This document shows, piece by piece, positions 40,715-50,799 of a DNA stretch of 64,000 nt (position 1 is the stretch's first letter; every line of letters begins with the position of its first letter). The notes under the pieces were generated by a model. It saw nothing but the letters and a program-made list of their open reading frames with translations, searched no databases and was not told the DNA's origin. Origin of the DNA: Brugia malayi (lineage: Eukaryota; Nematoda; Chromadorea; Rhabditida; Onchocercidae); the NCBI RefSeq assembly GCF_000002995.4, contig NW_025062475.1, positions 5,522,187 through 5,586,186 of the forward strand, given 5' to 3'. Position numbers and translations under genes: made by a program.

Positions 40715-40890
40715 TTGCAGCCACTGATGTCCGTGCTGCTGTCATCACTATTATTTCCGTCGCCAATAACAGTGTTACCATCATCACCATTAATATCGTC
40801 AATAATGTTGCTCATGTCATCACCACCATCACTACCACTAATGTTCATGTTACGGTCATCACCACCAGTATTATCGTCTCCAGTAATGTT
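40715..40890. repeat. Degenerate CAT/CAC trinucleotide repeat
   Basis: An ATCACCACCATCACTACC-type array with many substitutions, similar to the CAT repeat beside the tRNA genes. Confidence 0.75.
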
Positions 40891-41041
40891 TATGCTTCTT
40901 GAAAATTCCTTAAAAACACAATTTTCTTTTACTCTTTTCTGACATAATTATGCTATTGGCGTAAACTCAGAAAATTACCGTAACGAATCCCTCGAAATTA
41001 TGACTAATGTGAGTATGTTGATAATGCAAAAAAAATGTGTT

Positions 41042-41815
41042 GGATGGAAATCGCGCCGTTTTCATCGTTGCAAGACGTTTCCGAAATTGGTACCTTAATT
41101 AATCAAAAGATGTGATTTTAAATGCAAGCATACATTTCAACGAATGAAGTTAAACATAATAGAAATTCAAAATAGAATATATATTTCCGATTCATAAGAG
41201 AAGGATTCATTAAATTTTTACGAACCTTAATATTTCCTCGATTTCCGTATTTGACTTACCTTTTGTTGACAGATACAAAATGAAAACCAGGTAAATTAGA
41301 GACAGATGCAAGTATGCAATGAATTCTAGATAAACTACATTTTTCTTTTGAATTAAATAATCTTCATTTTATCCAAATACTTCATAATTTCAATAAAATA
41401 TTTTCCACGATAATTTGAAAAGCAAATATTTTATGAATTTTGGTCTCTGCTATCTCTCTTTAAAGCAAAAATGCGAAACGATAACTTTCACACTTTTAAA
41501 ATGCACCCTATAATACATTTTAGGACGATTTTTTCCAAATTTGTAACAACATTTATATTATTTCGTATATTTTTAAGTATTATCATACTTTTATATATAT
41601 ATATATTTTTTTTTTTGGAATTTTTAGTTATTGAAAACAGTTCCTATCACTTCATTGGTTTGTCACCAAAGCTTTTAACAAATTGTCCTTATGTCATCAT
41701 TGACACAACATTGCCTCACTTGGTAATATGCTTTCCTGTTAATAATTCCACCATGATTCGTTATTATGCTCAAAATGGAAAGTATTGTGATATTTGAAAT
41801 AAGAGACTTTGAACC
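41042..41815. repeat. Left copy of diverged direct repeat flanking the palindrome
   Basis: Blocks match the region just right of the palindrome in the same orientation: 41042-41095 with 50680-50725, 41270-41500 with 50805-51055 (shared CAAATACTTCATAATT and GAAAAGCAAATATTTT), and 41727-41812 with about 51407-51490. Insertions and substitutions separate the blocks, so this duplication is older than the palindrome arms. The first block contains a decayed minus-strand copy of the secreted-protein first exon, with ATG at 41063-41065 reading MKTARFPSN before it degenerates. Confidence 0.8.
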
Positions 41816-41884
41816 AAACTATTATTCTCATTCTATTTTATAGTCAGTTGGTTAATAATACAAATTCAAATTTCCCCATTTAAA

Positions 41885-41930
41885 TATTGCACAAAATAGT
41901 AATAGTGATGTAAAGAATGGAATCAAACGC
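41885..41930 (-). pseudogene. Decayed fragment of the secreted-protein first exon
   Basis: GCACAAAATAGTAATAGTGA followed by GTAAAGAATGGAA matches the signal-peptide coding stretch at 50648-50682 in the same orientation, with several changes. The start codon is gone. Confidence 0.6.
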
Positions 41931-42654
41931 TTTGAGGGAGAGATTCTCGGTTCAAATGTGAAGCTAAAAGCATATTACTGGGAGTATATCAAAATTATGA
42001 AGGACTCTGAGTGGTAAGCCAATAAAGTAATATCAGTCAGCAAATCATCCCAGCAGACAAAAACTTTCTAGCAGATAAAAACTTATAGAAACTTTATAAA
42101 GGTTCTCAAAAAAATATTGAGAACTCGAAAATATTCCAAAAAAAACGCTTTAAAAAAATAAAAATTCGACTCGTACACTTTACACCTGTTATTTTCATTA
42201 GCAAAATATTTAAAAATGTTTAAAAAAAATGTGAAAACATTTCAAAATACAGAAACAATTTGAGCATAGTTCAATTTCTTACCAGAAAATATTTTTTTTT
42301 ACAATTGGGATACATTGAGCAAAGATTCGGTACACTTATATTATTAGTAACGTCGCAAAGATTACTTCTCGTAATTTTTGTGAATTTGCATTGCTATGAT
42401 TCAGATTATTTTTTCTTTCAAATTCAATGATCTTTGCCCAAAGCGAATGCATACCAAAAAAAATATTTTTGCAAAACTTATTGTTTCTCAATTTGTTTCC
42501 ATTCTTTTTTTTTTTTTGTATATTTTTGAATGTTTTACTGGTGAAAACAATTTCGTCGATATATATGAGCAACTGGATGCGCCAGTCGATTTCATTCAAA
42601 CTGACAAATAAGTGTATTCTGTGGAATAGTTCCCAGTAAATTTTTTGCGAAGTT

Positions 42655-42690
42655 TTATGTTATCTTCTGAAATCTCGTGCTTTTCATCGT
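42655..42690 (-). pseudogene. Second decayed copy of the secreted-protein first exon
   Basis: The minus strand reads MKSTRFQ from the ATG at 42685-42687, then hits a stop after ten codons. It matches the intact MMKSARFP start and its CTCATAA leader. It lies about 180 bp from the intact plus-strand copy at 42867, facing away from it. Confidence 0.65.
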
Positions 42691-42866
42691 TATGAGATTC
42701 TGATTAAAGAATTCAATTTCTTTATGCGATTTGTGTTTAAAAGATCTTCAAGATAATTTCATTTTACTGGGACCAATCAAAGTCTTGATATACCCTCACT
42801 GATACGGTCTTTTGAACCGAGAATATCTCCTAATCTCTTTAGGTATAAATTTCGGAAACTCTCATA

Positions 42867-43473
42867 ATGATGAAAAGCGCGAGATTTCCATTCTACACAT
42901 CACTGTTACTGTTTTGTGCTCTTGGTGTGACAATGTTGTTAGCAGAATCACATGAATACTTCCAGGTAATTTTCAGTCTCATCGATGTTTCTCGTTTTTC
43001 CTGCAATTTGTCTCAAAATAAAAAATGGTTTCTTACCCTTATCTAAAATCCAATTTACACATTTAGTGCATTGTATGAAAAGAAAACTGTGGGTTGTGAC
43101 GAATTTTCAATTTCCAATAAAATAAAAATTCATTGAAGAAATCTTATAACTTTAAAATGAGCGATCAAGACGATGACAGTTCCTCAGAGGAAGAACCCAC
43201 TAATGATTTTAACCTTGAAAGTTGGGTCCAATCAAACGATTACAGTAATACAAATCGACAGATGGTGCCACTGAGGTAAGCCTACTTTTTTCCTACAAGT
43301 AAAGCTTTATGATGTAAGTGTTTGTAGGCAGCTAATTAAAGAAAAGAAAACGATAAAATTTTAACGACTATGGCTGTTATACCTCTGATTGATTCTTCTT
43401 TTTTAGTCGTATGCGTCCGATTAATTTCACGGCCGCTAATATTTTGTTCAGAAGAGTTAATTATGCGTCTTAA
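42867..43473 (+). CDS. Predicted small secreted acidic protein, 3 exons, 100 aa (left-arm copy)
   Basis: Not a family I recognise. Proposed exons: 42867-42965, 43139-43275, 43407-43473, with agreeing phases. Exon 1 is a clear signal peptide: MMKSARFPFYTSLLLFCALG, then VTMLLAESHEYFQ. Exon 2 is strongly acidic (MSDQDDDSSSEEEPTNDF, then NLESWVQSNDYSN). Exon 3 is short and basic (SRMRPINFTAANILFRRVN). The donors (CAG|GTAATT, GAG|GTAAGC) and the last acceptor (TTTTTTAG) are good. The exon 2 acceptor (TTGAAG) is weak, so exons 2-3 might instead be a separate intracellular gene starting at the ATG at 43157. Several decayed copies of exon 1 nearby show a local gene family. Confidence 0.55.
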
Positions 43474-45305
43474 TCAACGGATTTACAGAAGCACAAAACT
43501 TTTGTTTCATTATATTCGTGATGTTTGTTGCTGAAAAAGTTGAAATTTTTTATTATTAACATTTTTGATGCCAAATTATTTTCATTTTAATATAATCGAT
43601 TTCATTCTTATTTTGTAATCATTTGACGAACTGATAAAAAGATGCAACAGAGGAAATATTTGCTGCTTAATTAATCAGCTGTTCGAGTCGAGCATGAATG
43701 ATATTGTAATATGCATTTTAACGCCATTACTGCTCAGAATCGCATACCTACGATCTGACAGAGAAATGGAGATAATCAGATTCGAATCACCGATGTAATC
43801 ATATTGATTTGATATATAACTTCTTCATTGATTATTGATCAAATATTTCACTATCCAGCAATGTCCAGATTGTTTCATATATTTTGCATAACTGAAACAA
43901 ACGCAATATTCTTTAAACAATAAGGTGAAATACTTAACATGACAGAATTTTTTGAATGGAAGCTATCATTTCAGATTGGTTGGAATTAAATGACCAAAGA
44001 TTCAAACAGTTTTTAATCTTCTGACTCGCATCATTTTTCATGCTTTTTCACTCACATTGTCATTTTCCTACCATTAAATTGACAGTTGATGAATCACATG
44101 ACAAAGAGCATATTTTGTTGAGGTGAAAATCTATTTGCTATCTTTTGTGATTGCAGTTTTGATTTAATTTCTCATAGTAATGAGAAGCATTAACTGTTGT
44201 TAGAACTCATAGTTAGCCATTTGGTGATATGATATGATATAATATAATAGAGAAAATAATAGTCTTAATTAATTTAGGATTTGTATAGATTGCTTAGTTA
44301 AGATTTTGTAATATTCTCTTCCTTTTAAGACTTTTGATGAGATTTTGGCAGTTTAGAAGTTACAAGCAATGATGTTTGGAGTATTCAACTCTCAATTTCG
44401 ATGAGTGAAACATTTACTTCATTGTTCAGAAATGTTGACTCTACACAATCGATGAATAACTTTCGTGTGTCAGATAGGTAATTTGATGTAACAATTTGGT
44501 GCAACGTTTTTCAAATCTATCTAACTAATTCTCCATGTCGTGCAAGCGTCTTTATTCTATCGTTAGCAAAAATGAATATGTCAAATACCTGGAAATTTCG
44601 TCATGAAGCAAAAGCAAAAGCAGCGCACAGAGACATATTTAACGGCTTAACACTTTAGTTCCTTTTATTTGCTATATAGAAATTTAAAAAAGTAATTCAA
44701 ATTTCGTTTCAATTTAGAAATTTTTGATAAATTTTATTCTTTTTTCAAATGTCAAGTATTTGTCATTTTAATTAGGAGAAATTTTATCTAATAAACTATA
44801 AAGAATATAAAAAGGAATGCAAAAATGACACATTATTATAAGCACGCATAACTTATTATATTTAAATTATAAAGATCGATTTACACGAATAATATTCGAT
44901 TTGATAAGCTAGAAATTATTAAATTATCGTCTATTCACTCGTTTTTCTTTAATATTGTTGTACTTAAGATTGTTTATCCTTTTAGAATATTGAGGCTCAA
45001 AAAAAAAAAAAAAATTAAGGTTCAGGAAAAAATGACATGTTAAAAGAATTCAGTCTTGCTAATCTCAGCAAAAAAGTTCCACGCCATTGTTTTGCATATT
45101 GTAAACGACAAGTGGTCGTCAGTATGTTTTTAGCAGATCAACAGTTATGTTTTTTGTTTCAAATACACGCAAAAACAAGCAAACAACTCGTGATCTAAGT
45201 TACCTGAAATGCGATGTGATAAGTTTATTTTATTAACTTAGACATTTTTATATCAAATTACGTTAATTAACTATCAATGCCAGAACAGAAGTATTTCAGA
45301 ATAGC
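43474..45305. other. Left-arm interior, mostly noncoding
   Basis: AT-rich sequence with no intact gene. 43976-44105 resembles the leader or intron segment of the zinc-finger gene in the same arm (shared GACCAAAG-TTCAAACAGTTTTTAATCT). It therefore probably marks the 5' part of the decayed copy that continues at 45306. Confidence 0.6.
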
Positions 45306-45566
45306 GAGAATATGACTGTCCTTACCAGGATGCACTTTAAAAACGAAGAATTACAATGAAATCATCAAACATAAGGAGATGTTTGATGAACCTTTTATTT
45401 ATGAACGCAGAGGACCTGATCGTGGATTAAAATTTAATCATTCATCATCATTGTACAGTCATCAGGAGAAATGCAAGTAGCAAAGACTGTGGAAAAAATT
45501 TTCAACGTTCAACGTTGAGTATAAGCTGAATATCCACAAGAAAGGTTGCATCGGAACTCAACGTTA
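45306..45566 (+). pseudogene. Decayed C2H2 zinc-finger copy (left arm, older)
   Basis: Reads EYDCPYQDAL, then after a frame break KTKNYNEIIKHKEMFDEPFI and FNHSSSLYSHQEKCK, a stop, and a third-finger remnant ending NIHKKGC. It parallels the better-preserved zinc-finger gene in the same arm (YECPHVGC, KTKIYKKYIAHRKTH, FNHKSTFVNHQETH). Several Cys and His ligands are lost. Orientation is opposite to that gene, so each arm holds an older inverted pair. The mirror copy is at 48003-48263 (-). Confidence 0.7.
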
Positions 45567-46023
45567 ATTTGGATAATCTAGCAAAAATCTAAACATGTTT
45601 GCTAATTTGAAATTAATGCACATATATGGAAATATGTTAAGAAACATCCATGACTTTTTATGGTAATATAAAATTCGTGATCGATTTCATTTCAGGCAGA
45701 TGAATGCTTGAGAATATCGTTAAATCAAAAACTTTATTTGTTTTCTCATGTATTTAAAAATTTTTTTTGTAAATTTTCCGCTGCGATGAAATCAGATCCA
45801 GTCCTCGATTCTTTGCTGTTTATTCGTGTATTCATTCCATTTCTTGAACAGTAGGTACAGCTTATCTTTTCTTATGTTGAATATAAACGAGGATGATCTA
45901 TTTTTTTTTGGTTAAATACTGCATTCCTATTGAATTTTGTACTGCTGTAGAACGGGTCTTTCTCAGCTATACATTTAACTCCGAGTAGGCAAACATGTTT
46001 GAAGTTCTGTTAAATTTGTGAAA

Positions 46024-46530
46024 CTAACGTAGAGCTTTCGTACAATGCTTCTTGTGAGATCTCAAATTATTCTTACAGTTGAAAATTTTGCCACAGTTTC
46101 CTCACTTCAGTTTAGGCCCGTGTGTTTCCTGGTGATTGACGAATGTTGATTTATGATTGAATGTTCGCCCACAACCGGACGTTTTGCATTCATAAATAAA
46201 AGGTTTGTAGTGTGTTTTCCTGTGAGCTATGTATTTCTTGTAAATCTTTGTTTTCGTAGTACATCCGACATGGGGACACTCGTAATTTTCCTCATCTGAA
46301 TCAGCTATTAGTTTAACAATAGGAAAATTAGAATGGAAGGAAAGAAGTAGAGTAATGATGCAAATGAGACAGATTAAAAACTGTTTGAACCTTTGGTCGT
46401 TTACCATTTTTGTCATCTTAAGAATTTCACTTTGTTGTTTATTACAACGATGACATAAATCATTTGGTTCAGCTTTCTTCTTTGCATCGCTTTGGCTGAG
46501 AATGGGACTATCTTCGCGACACTGGTAGCA
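46024..46530 (-). pseudogene. C2H2 zinc-finger gene with disrupted third finger (left-arm copy)
   Basis: Mirror image of 47039-47545, described there. In this copy the codon at 46471-46473 reads Ala (GCT on the minus strand), where the right-arm copy has Val. The in-frame TGA is at 46102-46104. Confidence 0.65.
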
Positions 46531-46557
46531 TCCAGTCGAGTAACTTGTGATTCTCAG

Positions 46558-46930
46558 ACAGCTCTAATACACTTGACAAAATAGATTTAGAGCCAATTCT
46601 TGGTTTAAACACTAATGTCTCTGAAAGTTTCTCTCAGCTATTCGAAAATGAAGATTTAAGCATTGAGGAATACGAATTCAAACCTGATGACATTACTGCG
46701 CGAAATTCGAAGTTATCTGTTCTGGAAAATCCCTCCATAAGAAGTAACATTAAGCTTTTGCTCCTAATATATGCTTGAAGTTTAGTCGTATGATTTTTAA
46801 ATTACATTAATTAATTATCAAATGATATGACGGAATATGTTAATTGAAAAAAACAAATGTCACAAGTGAGTTTTTCAGATATGAAAAAATAAGAGTGCCC
46901 CCATGTCGGGCGTGCTGTACATTTCAGATT
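46558..46930 (+). pseudogene. Acidic exon plus broken zinc-finger fragment across the left junction
   Basis: The exon 46558-46743 (acceptor TTCTCAG, donor A|GTAACA) reads SSNTLDKIDLEPILGLN, then NVSESFSQLFENEDLSIEEY. It crosses the palindrome's inner junction at 46595 without interruption. After a short intron, an acceptor TTTTTCAG at 46871-46878 leads in matching phase into NMKK, a stop, then ECPHVGRAVHF. This corresponds to EENYECPHVGC of the arm zinc-finger gene with a nonsense codon and the second Cys changed to Arg. So the spacer holds a further, truncated member of the same family. Confidence 0.6.
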
Positions 46931-46973
46931 GATAAATTTGTTTGAAATATTGCTATTGGAAACTAACAAGAAC
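46596..46973. other. Palindrome spacer (378 bp)
   Basis: Unique sequence between the arms. It contains the rest of the acidic exon and the zinc-finger fragment. There is no hairpin, so the arms are not directly abutting. Confidence 0.9.
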
Positions 46974-47038
46974 TGGCTCTAAATCTATTTTGTCAAGTGT
47001 ATTAGAGCTGTCTGAGAATCACAAGTTACTCGACTGGA

Positions 47039-47545
47039 TGCTACCAGTGTCGCGAAGATAGTCCCATTCTCAGCCAAAGCGATGCAAAGAAGAAAGTTGA
47101 ACCAAATGATTTATGTCATCGTTGTAATAAACAACAAAGTGAAATTCTTAAGATGACAAAAATGGTAAACGACCAAAGGTTCAAACAGTTTTTAATCTGT
47201 CTCATTTGCATCATTACTCTACTTCTTTCCTTCCATTCTAATTTTCCTATTGTTAAACTAATAGCTGATTCAGATGAGGAAAATTACGAGTGTCCCCATG
47301 TCGGATGTACTACGAAAACAAAGATTTACAAGAAATACATAGCTCACAGGAAAACACACTACAAACCTTTTATTTATGAATGCAAAACGTCCGGTTGTGG
47401 GCGAACATTCAATCATAAATCAACATTCGTCAATCACCAGGAAACACACGGGCCTAAACTGAAGTGAGGAAACTGTGGCAAAATTTTCAACTGTAAGAAT
47501 AATTTGAGATCTCACAAGAAGCATTGTACGAAAGCTCTACGTTAG
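47039..47545 (+). pseudogene. C2H2 zinc-finger gene with TGA in place of a cysteine (right-arm copy)
   Basis: Likely two exons. The first (to about 47138) has a CxxC pair repeated: GCYQCREDS and LCHRCNKQQ. The second (from about 47274, acceptor GATTCAG) encodes the fingers. Finger 1: YECPHVGC with HRKTH. Finger 2: YECKTSGC with HQETH (both C-x4-C). Finger 3: after PKLK a TGA (47465-47467), then GNCGKIFNCKNNLRSHKKHC and a TAG at 47543. Restoring Cys at the TGA would complete a C-x2-C finger, so a TGT/TGC to TGA change is the simplest reading. An unspliced reading across the putative intron gives a hydrophobic stretch that is probably not real protein. It may be a pseudogene, or a shortened two-finger protein. 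Identical nonsense codons in both arms mean the mutation predates the duplication or was copied by conversion. Confidence 0.65.
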
Positions 47546-48002
47546 TTTCACAAATTTAACAGAACTTCAAACATGTTTGCCTACTCGGAGTTAAATGTAT
47601 AGCTGAGAAAGACCCGTTCTACAGCAGTACAAAATTCAATAGGAATGCAGTATTTAACCAAAAAAAAATAGATCATCCTCGTTTATATTCAACATAAGAA
47701 AAGATAAGCTGTACCTACTGTTCAAGAAATGGAATGAATACACGAATAAACAGCAAAGAATCGAGGACTGGATCTGATTTCATCGCAGCGGAAAATTTAC
47801 AAAAAAAATTTTTAAATACATGAGAAAACAAATAAAGTTTTTGATTTAACGATATTCTCAAGCATTCATCTGCCTGAAATGAAATCGATCACGAATTTTA
47901 TATTACCATAAAAAGTCATGGATGTTTCTTAACATATTTCCATATATGTGCATTAATTTCAAATTAGCAAACATGTTTAGATTTTTGCTAGATTATCCAA
48001 AT

Positions 48003-48263
48003 TAACGTTGAGTTCCGATGCAACCTTTCTTGTGGATATTCAGCTTATACTCAACGTTGAACGTTGAAAATTTTTTCCACAGTCTTTGCTACTTGCATTT
48101 CTCCTGATGACTGTACAATGATGATGAATGATTAAATTTTAATCCACGATCAGGTCCTCTGCGTTCATAAATAAAAGGTTCATCAAACATCTCCTTATGT
48201 TTGATGATTTCATTGTAATTCTTCGTTTTTAAAGTGCATCCTGGTAAGGACAGTCATATTCTC
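48003..48263 (-). pseudogene. Decayed C2H2 zinc-finger copy (right arm, older)
   Basis: Mirror of 45306-45566, with the same frame break and stops. Confidence 0.7.
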
Positions 48264-50095
48264 GCTATTCTGAAATACTTCTGTTCTGGCATTGATAGTT
48301 AATTAACGTAATTTGATATAAAAATGTCTAAGTTAATAAAATAAACTTATCACATCGCATTTCAGGTAACTTAGATCACGAGTTGTTTGCTTGTTTTTGC
48401 GTGTATTTGAAACAAAAAACATAACTGTTGATCTGCTAAAAACATACTGACGACCACTTGTCGTTTACAATATGCAAAACAATGGCGTGGAACTTTTTTG
48501 CTGAGATTAGCAAGACTGAATTCTTTTAACATGTCATTTTTTCCTGAACCTTAATTTTTTTTTTTTTTTTGAGCCTCAATATTCTAAAAGGATAAACAAT
48601 CTTAAGTACAACAATATTAAAGAAAAACGAGTGAATAGACGATAATTTAATAATTTCTAGCTTATCAAATCGAATATTATTCGTGTAAATCGATCTTTAT
48701 AATTTAAATATAATAAGTTATGCGTGCTTATAATAATGTGTCATTTTTGCATTCCTTTTTATATTCTTTATAGTTTATTAGATAAAATTTCTCCTAATTA
48801 AAATGACAAATACTTGACATTTGAAAAAAGAATAAAATTTATCAAAAATTTCTAAATTGAAACGAAATTTGAATTACTTTTTTAAATTTCTATATAGCAA
48901 ATAAAAGGAACTAAAGTGTTAAGCCGTTAAATATGTCTCTGTGCGCTGCTTTTGCTTTTGCTTCATGACGAAATTTCCAGGTATTTGACATATTCATTTT
49001 TGCTAACGATAGAATAAAGACGCTTGCACGACATGGAGAATTAGTTAGATAGATTTGAAAAACGTTGCACCAAATTGTTACATCAAATTACCTATCTGAC
49101 ACACGAAAGTTATTCATCGATTGTGTAGAGTCAACATTTCTGAACAATGAAGTAAATGTTTCACTCATCGAAATTGAGAGTTGAATACTCCAAACATCAT
49201 TGCTTGTAACTTCTAAACTGCCAAAATCTCATCAAAAGTCTTAAAAGGAAGAGAATATTACAAAATCTTAACTAAGCAATCTATACAAATCCTAAATTAA
49301 TTAAGACTATTATTTTCTCTATTATATTATATCATATCATATCACCAAATGGCTAACTATGAGTTCTAACAACAGTTAATGCTTCTCATTACTATGAGAA
49401 ATTAAATCAAAACTGCAATCACAAAAGATAGCAAATAGATTTTCACCTCAACAAAATATGCTCTTTGTCATGTGATTCATCAACTGTCAATTTAATGGTA
49501 GGAAAATGACAATGTGAGTGAAAAAGCATGAAAAATGATGCGAGTCAGAAGATTAAAAACTGTTTGAATCTTTGGTCATTTAATTCCAACCAATCTGAAA
49601 TGATAGCTTCCATTCAAAAAATTCTGTCATGTTAAGTATTTCACCTTATTGTTTAAAGAATATTGCGTTTGTTTCAGTTATGCAAAATATATGAAACAAT
49701 CTGGACATTGCTGGATAGTGAAATATTTGATCAATAATCAATGAAGAAGTTATATATCAAATCAATATGATTACATCGGTGATTCGAATCTGATTATCTC
49801 CATTTCTCTGTCAGATCGTAGGTATGCGATTCTGAGCAGTAATGGCGTTAAAATGCATATTACAATATCATTCATGCTCGACTCGAACAGCTGATTAATT
49901 AAGCAGCAAATATTTCCTCTGTTGCATCTTTTTATCAGTTCGTCAAATGATTACAAAATAAGAATGAAATCGATTATATTAAAATGAAAATAATTTGGCA
50001 TCAAAAATGTTAATAATAAAAAATTTCAACTTTTTCAGCAACAAACATCACGAATATAATGAAACAAAAGTTTTGTGCTTCTGTAAATCCGTTGA

Positions 50096-50702
50096 TTAAG
50101 ACGCATAATTAACTCTTCTGAACAAAATATTAGCGGCCGTGAAATTAATCGGACGCATACGACTAAAAAAGAAGAATCAATCAGAGGTATAACAGCCATA
50201 GTCGTTAAAATTTTATCGTTTTCTTTTCTTTAATTAGCTGCCTACAAACACTTACATCATAAAGCTTTACTTGTAGGAAAAAAGTAGGCTTACCTCAGTG
50301 GCACCATCTGTCGATTTGTATTACTGTAATCGTTTGATTGGACCCAACTTTCAAGGTTAAAATCATTAGTGGGTTCTTCCTCTGAGGAACTGTCATCGTC
50401 TTGATCGCTCATTTTAAAGTTATAAGATTTCTTCAATGAATTTTTATTTTATTGGAAATTGAAAATTCGTCACAACCCACAGTTTTCTTTTCATACAATG
50501 CACTAAATGTGTAAATTGGATTTTAGATAAGGGTAAGAAACCATTTTTTATTTTGAGACAAATTGCAGGAAAAACGAGAAACATCGATGAGACTGAAAAT
50601 TACCTGGAAGTATTCATGTGATTCTGCTAACAACATTGTCACACCAAGAGCACAAAACAGTAACAGTGATGTGTAGAATGGAAATCTCGCGCTTTTCATC
50701 AT
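50096..50702 (-). CDS. Predicted small secreted acidic protein, 3 exons, 100 aa (right-arm copy)
   Basis: Mirror of the left-arm gene, with exons 50702-50604, 50430-50294 and 50162-50096 on the minus strand and an identical predicted product. Unlike the left copy, the sequence upstream of its ATG matches the region upstream of another family copy (41063), so this copy is more likely to keep its native promoter. Confidence 0.55.
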
Positions 50703-50799
50703 TATGAGAGTTTCCGGAATTTTACCCGAACTAAAAAAAATTAGTTTTATGAAATTTTCACAAATTTTATTTGGTTGATTTGTGTGCTGGAGTTGTCCA

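Larger units (their letters stand above)
39062..41040. other. Intergenic with one possible orphan exon and a CAT-type repeat
   Basis: No confident gene. 39720-39893 (+) is a well-composed open stretch after a TTCCAG acceptor, listed separately. 40715-40890 is a degenerate CATCACCATCAC-type repeat whose open frames (Ser/Pro- or Val/Ile/Thr-rich) are repeat artefacts. Confidence 0.55.
42847..46595 (+). repeat. Left arm of 3.75-kb palindrome
   Basis: Each base at position p matches the complement of the base at 93569 minus p, with no net insertion or deletion across the arm. Even the 16-bp poly-A at 44999-45014 has the same length as its partner. One difference was found by eye (46472 G versus 47097 T); the comparison was by sampling and not exhaustive. 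The outer end is near 42847, beside a CTCTCATAATGATGAAAAGC motif. The inner end is near 46595, where an exon continues uninterrupted into the spacer. Confidence 0.97.
46974..50722 (-). repeat. Right arm of 3.75-kb palindrome
   Basis: Inverted copy of 42847-46595. At the inner end the match stops inside the acidic exon (AGAGCCAGTTCTTG versus AGAGCCAATTCTTG, then divergence), so the exon is truncated here. At the outer end the sequence runs on into a block (50722-51060) homologous to the region upstream of the decayed copy at 41063, suggesting that this outer end is the ancestral one. Confidence 0.97.

Noticed and set aside
40696..40942. Val/Ile/Thr-rich and Ser/Pro-rich open frames
   Set aside because: Artefacts of a degenerate CAT/CAC repeat.
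47153..47270. Hydrophobic stretch FLICLICIITLLLSF as a membrane segment of the zinc-finger protein
   Set aside because: It lies between a usable donor (CAAA|GTGAAA) and a T-rich acceptor, so it is more likely an intron read through.
42847..50722. Palindrome as a DNA transposon with long terminal inverted repeats
   Set aside because: No transposase, no target-site duplication seen at 42847/50722, and the arms contain host-like spliced genes; a segmental inverted duplication fits better.
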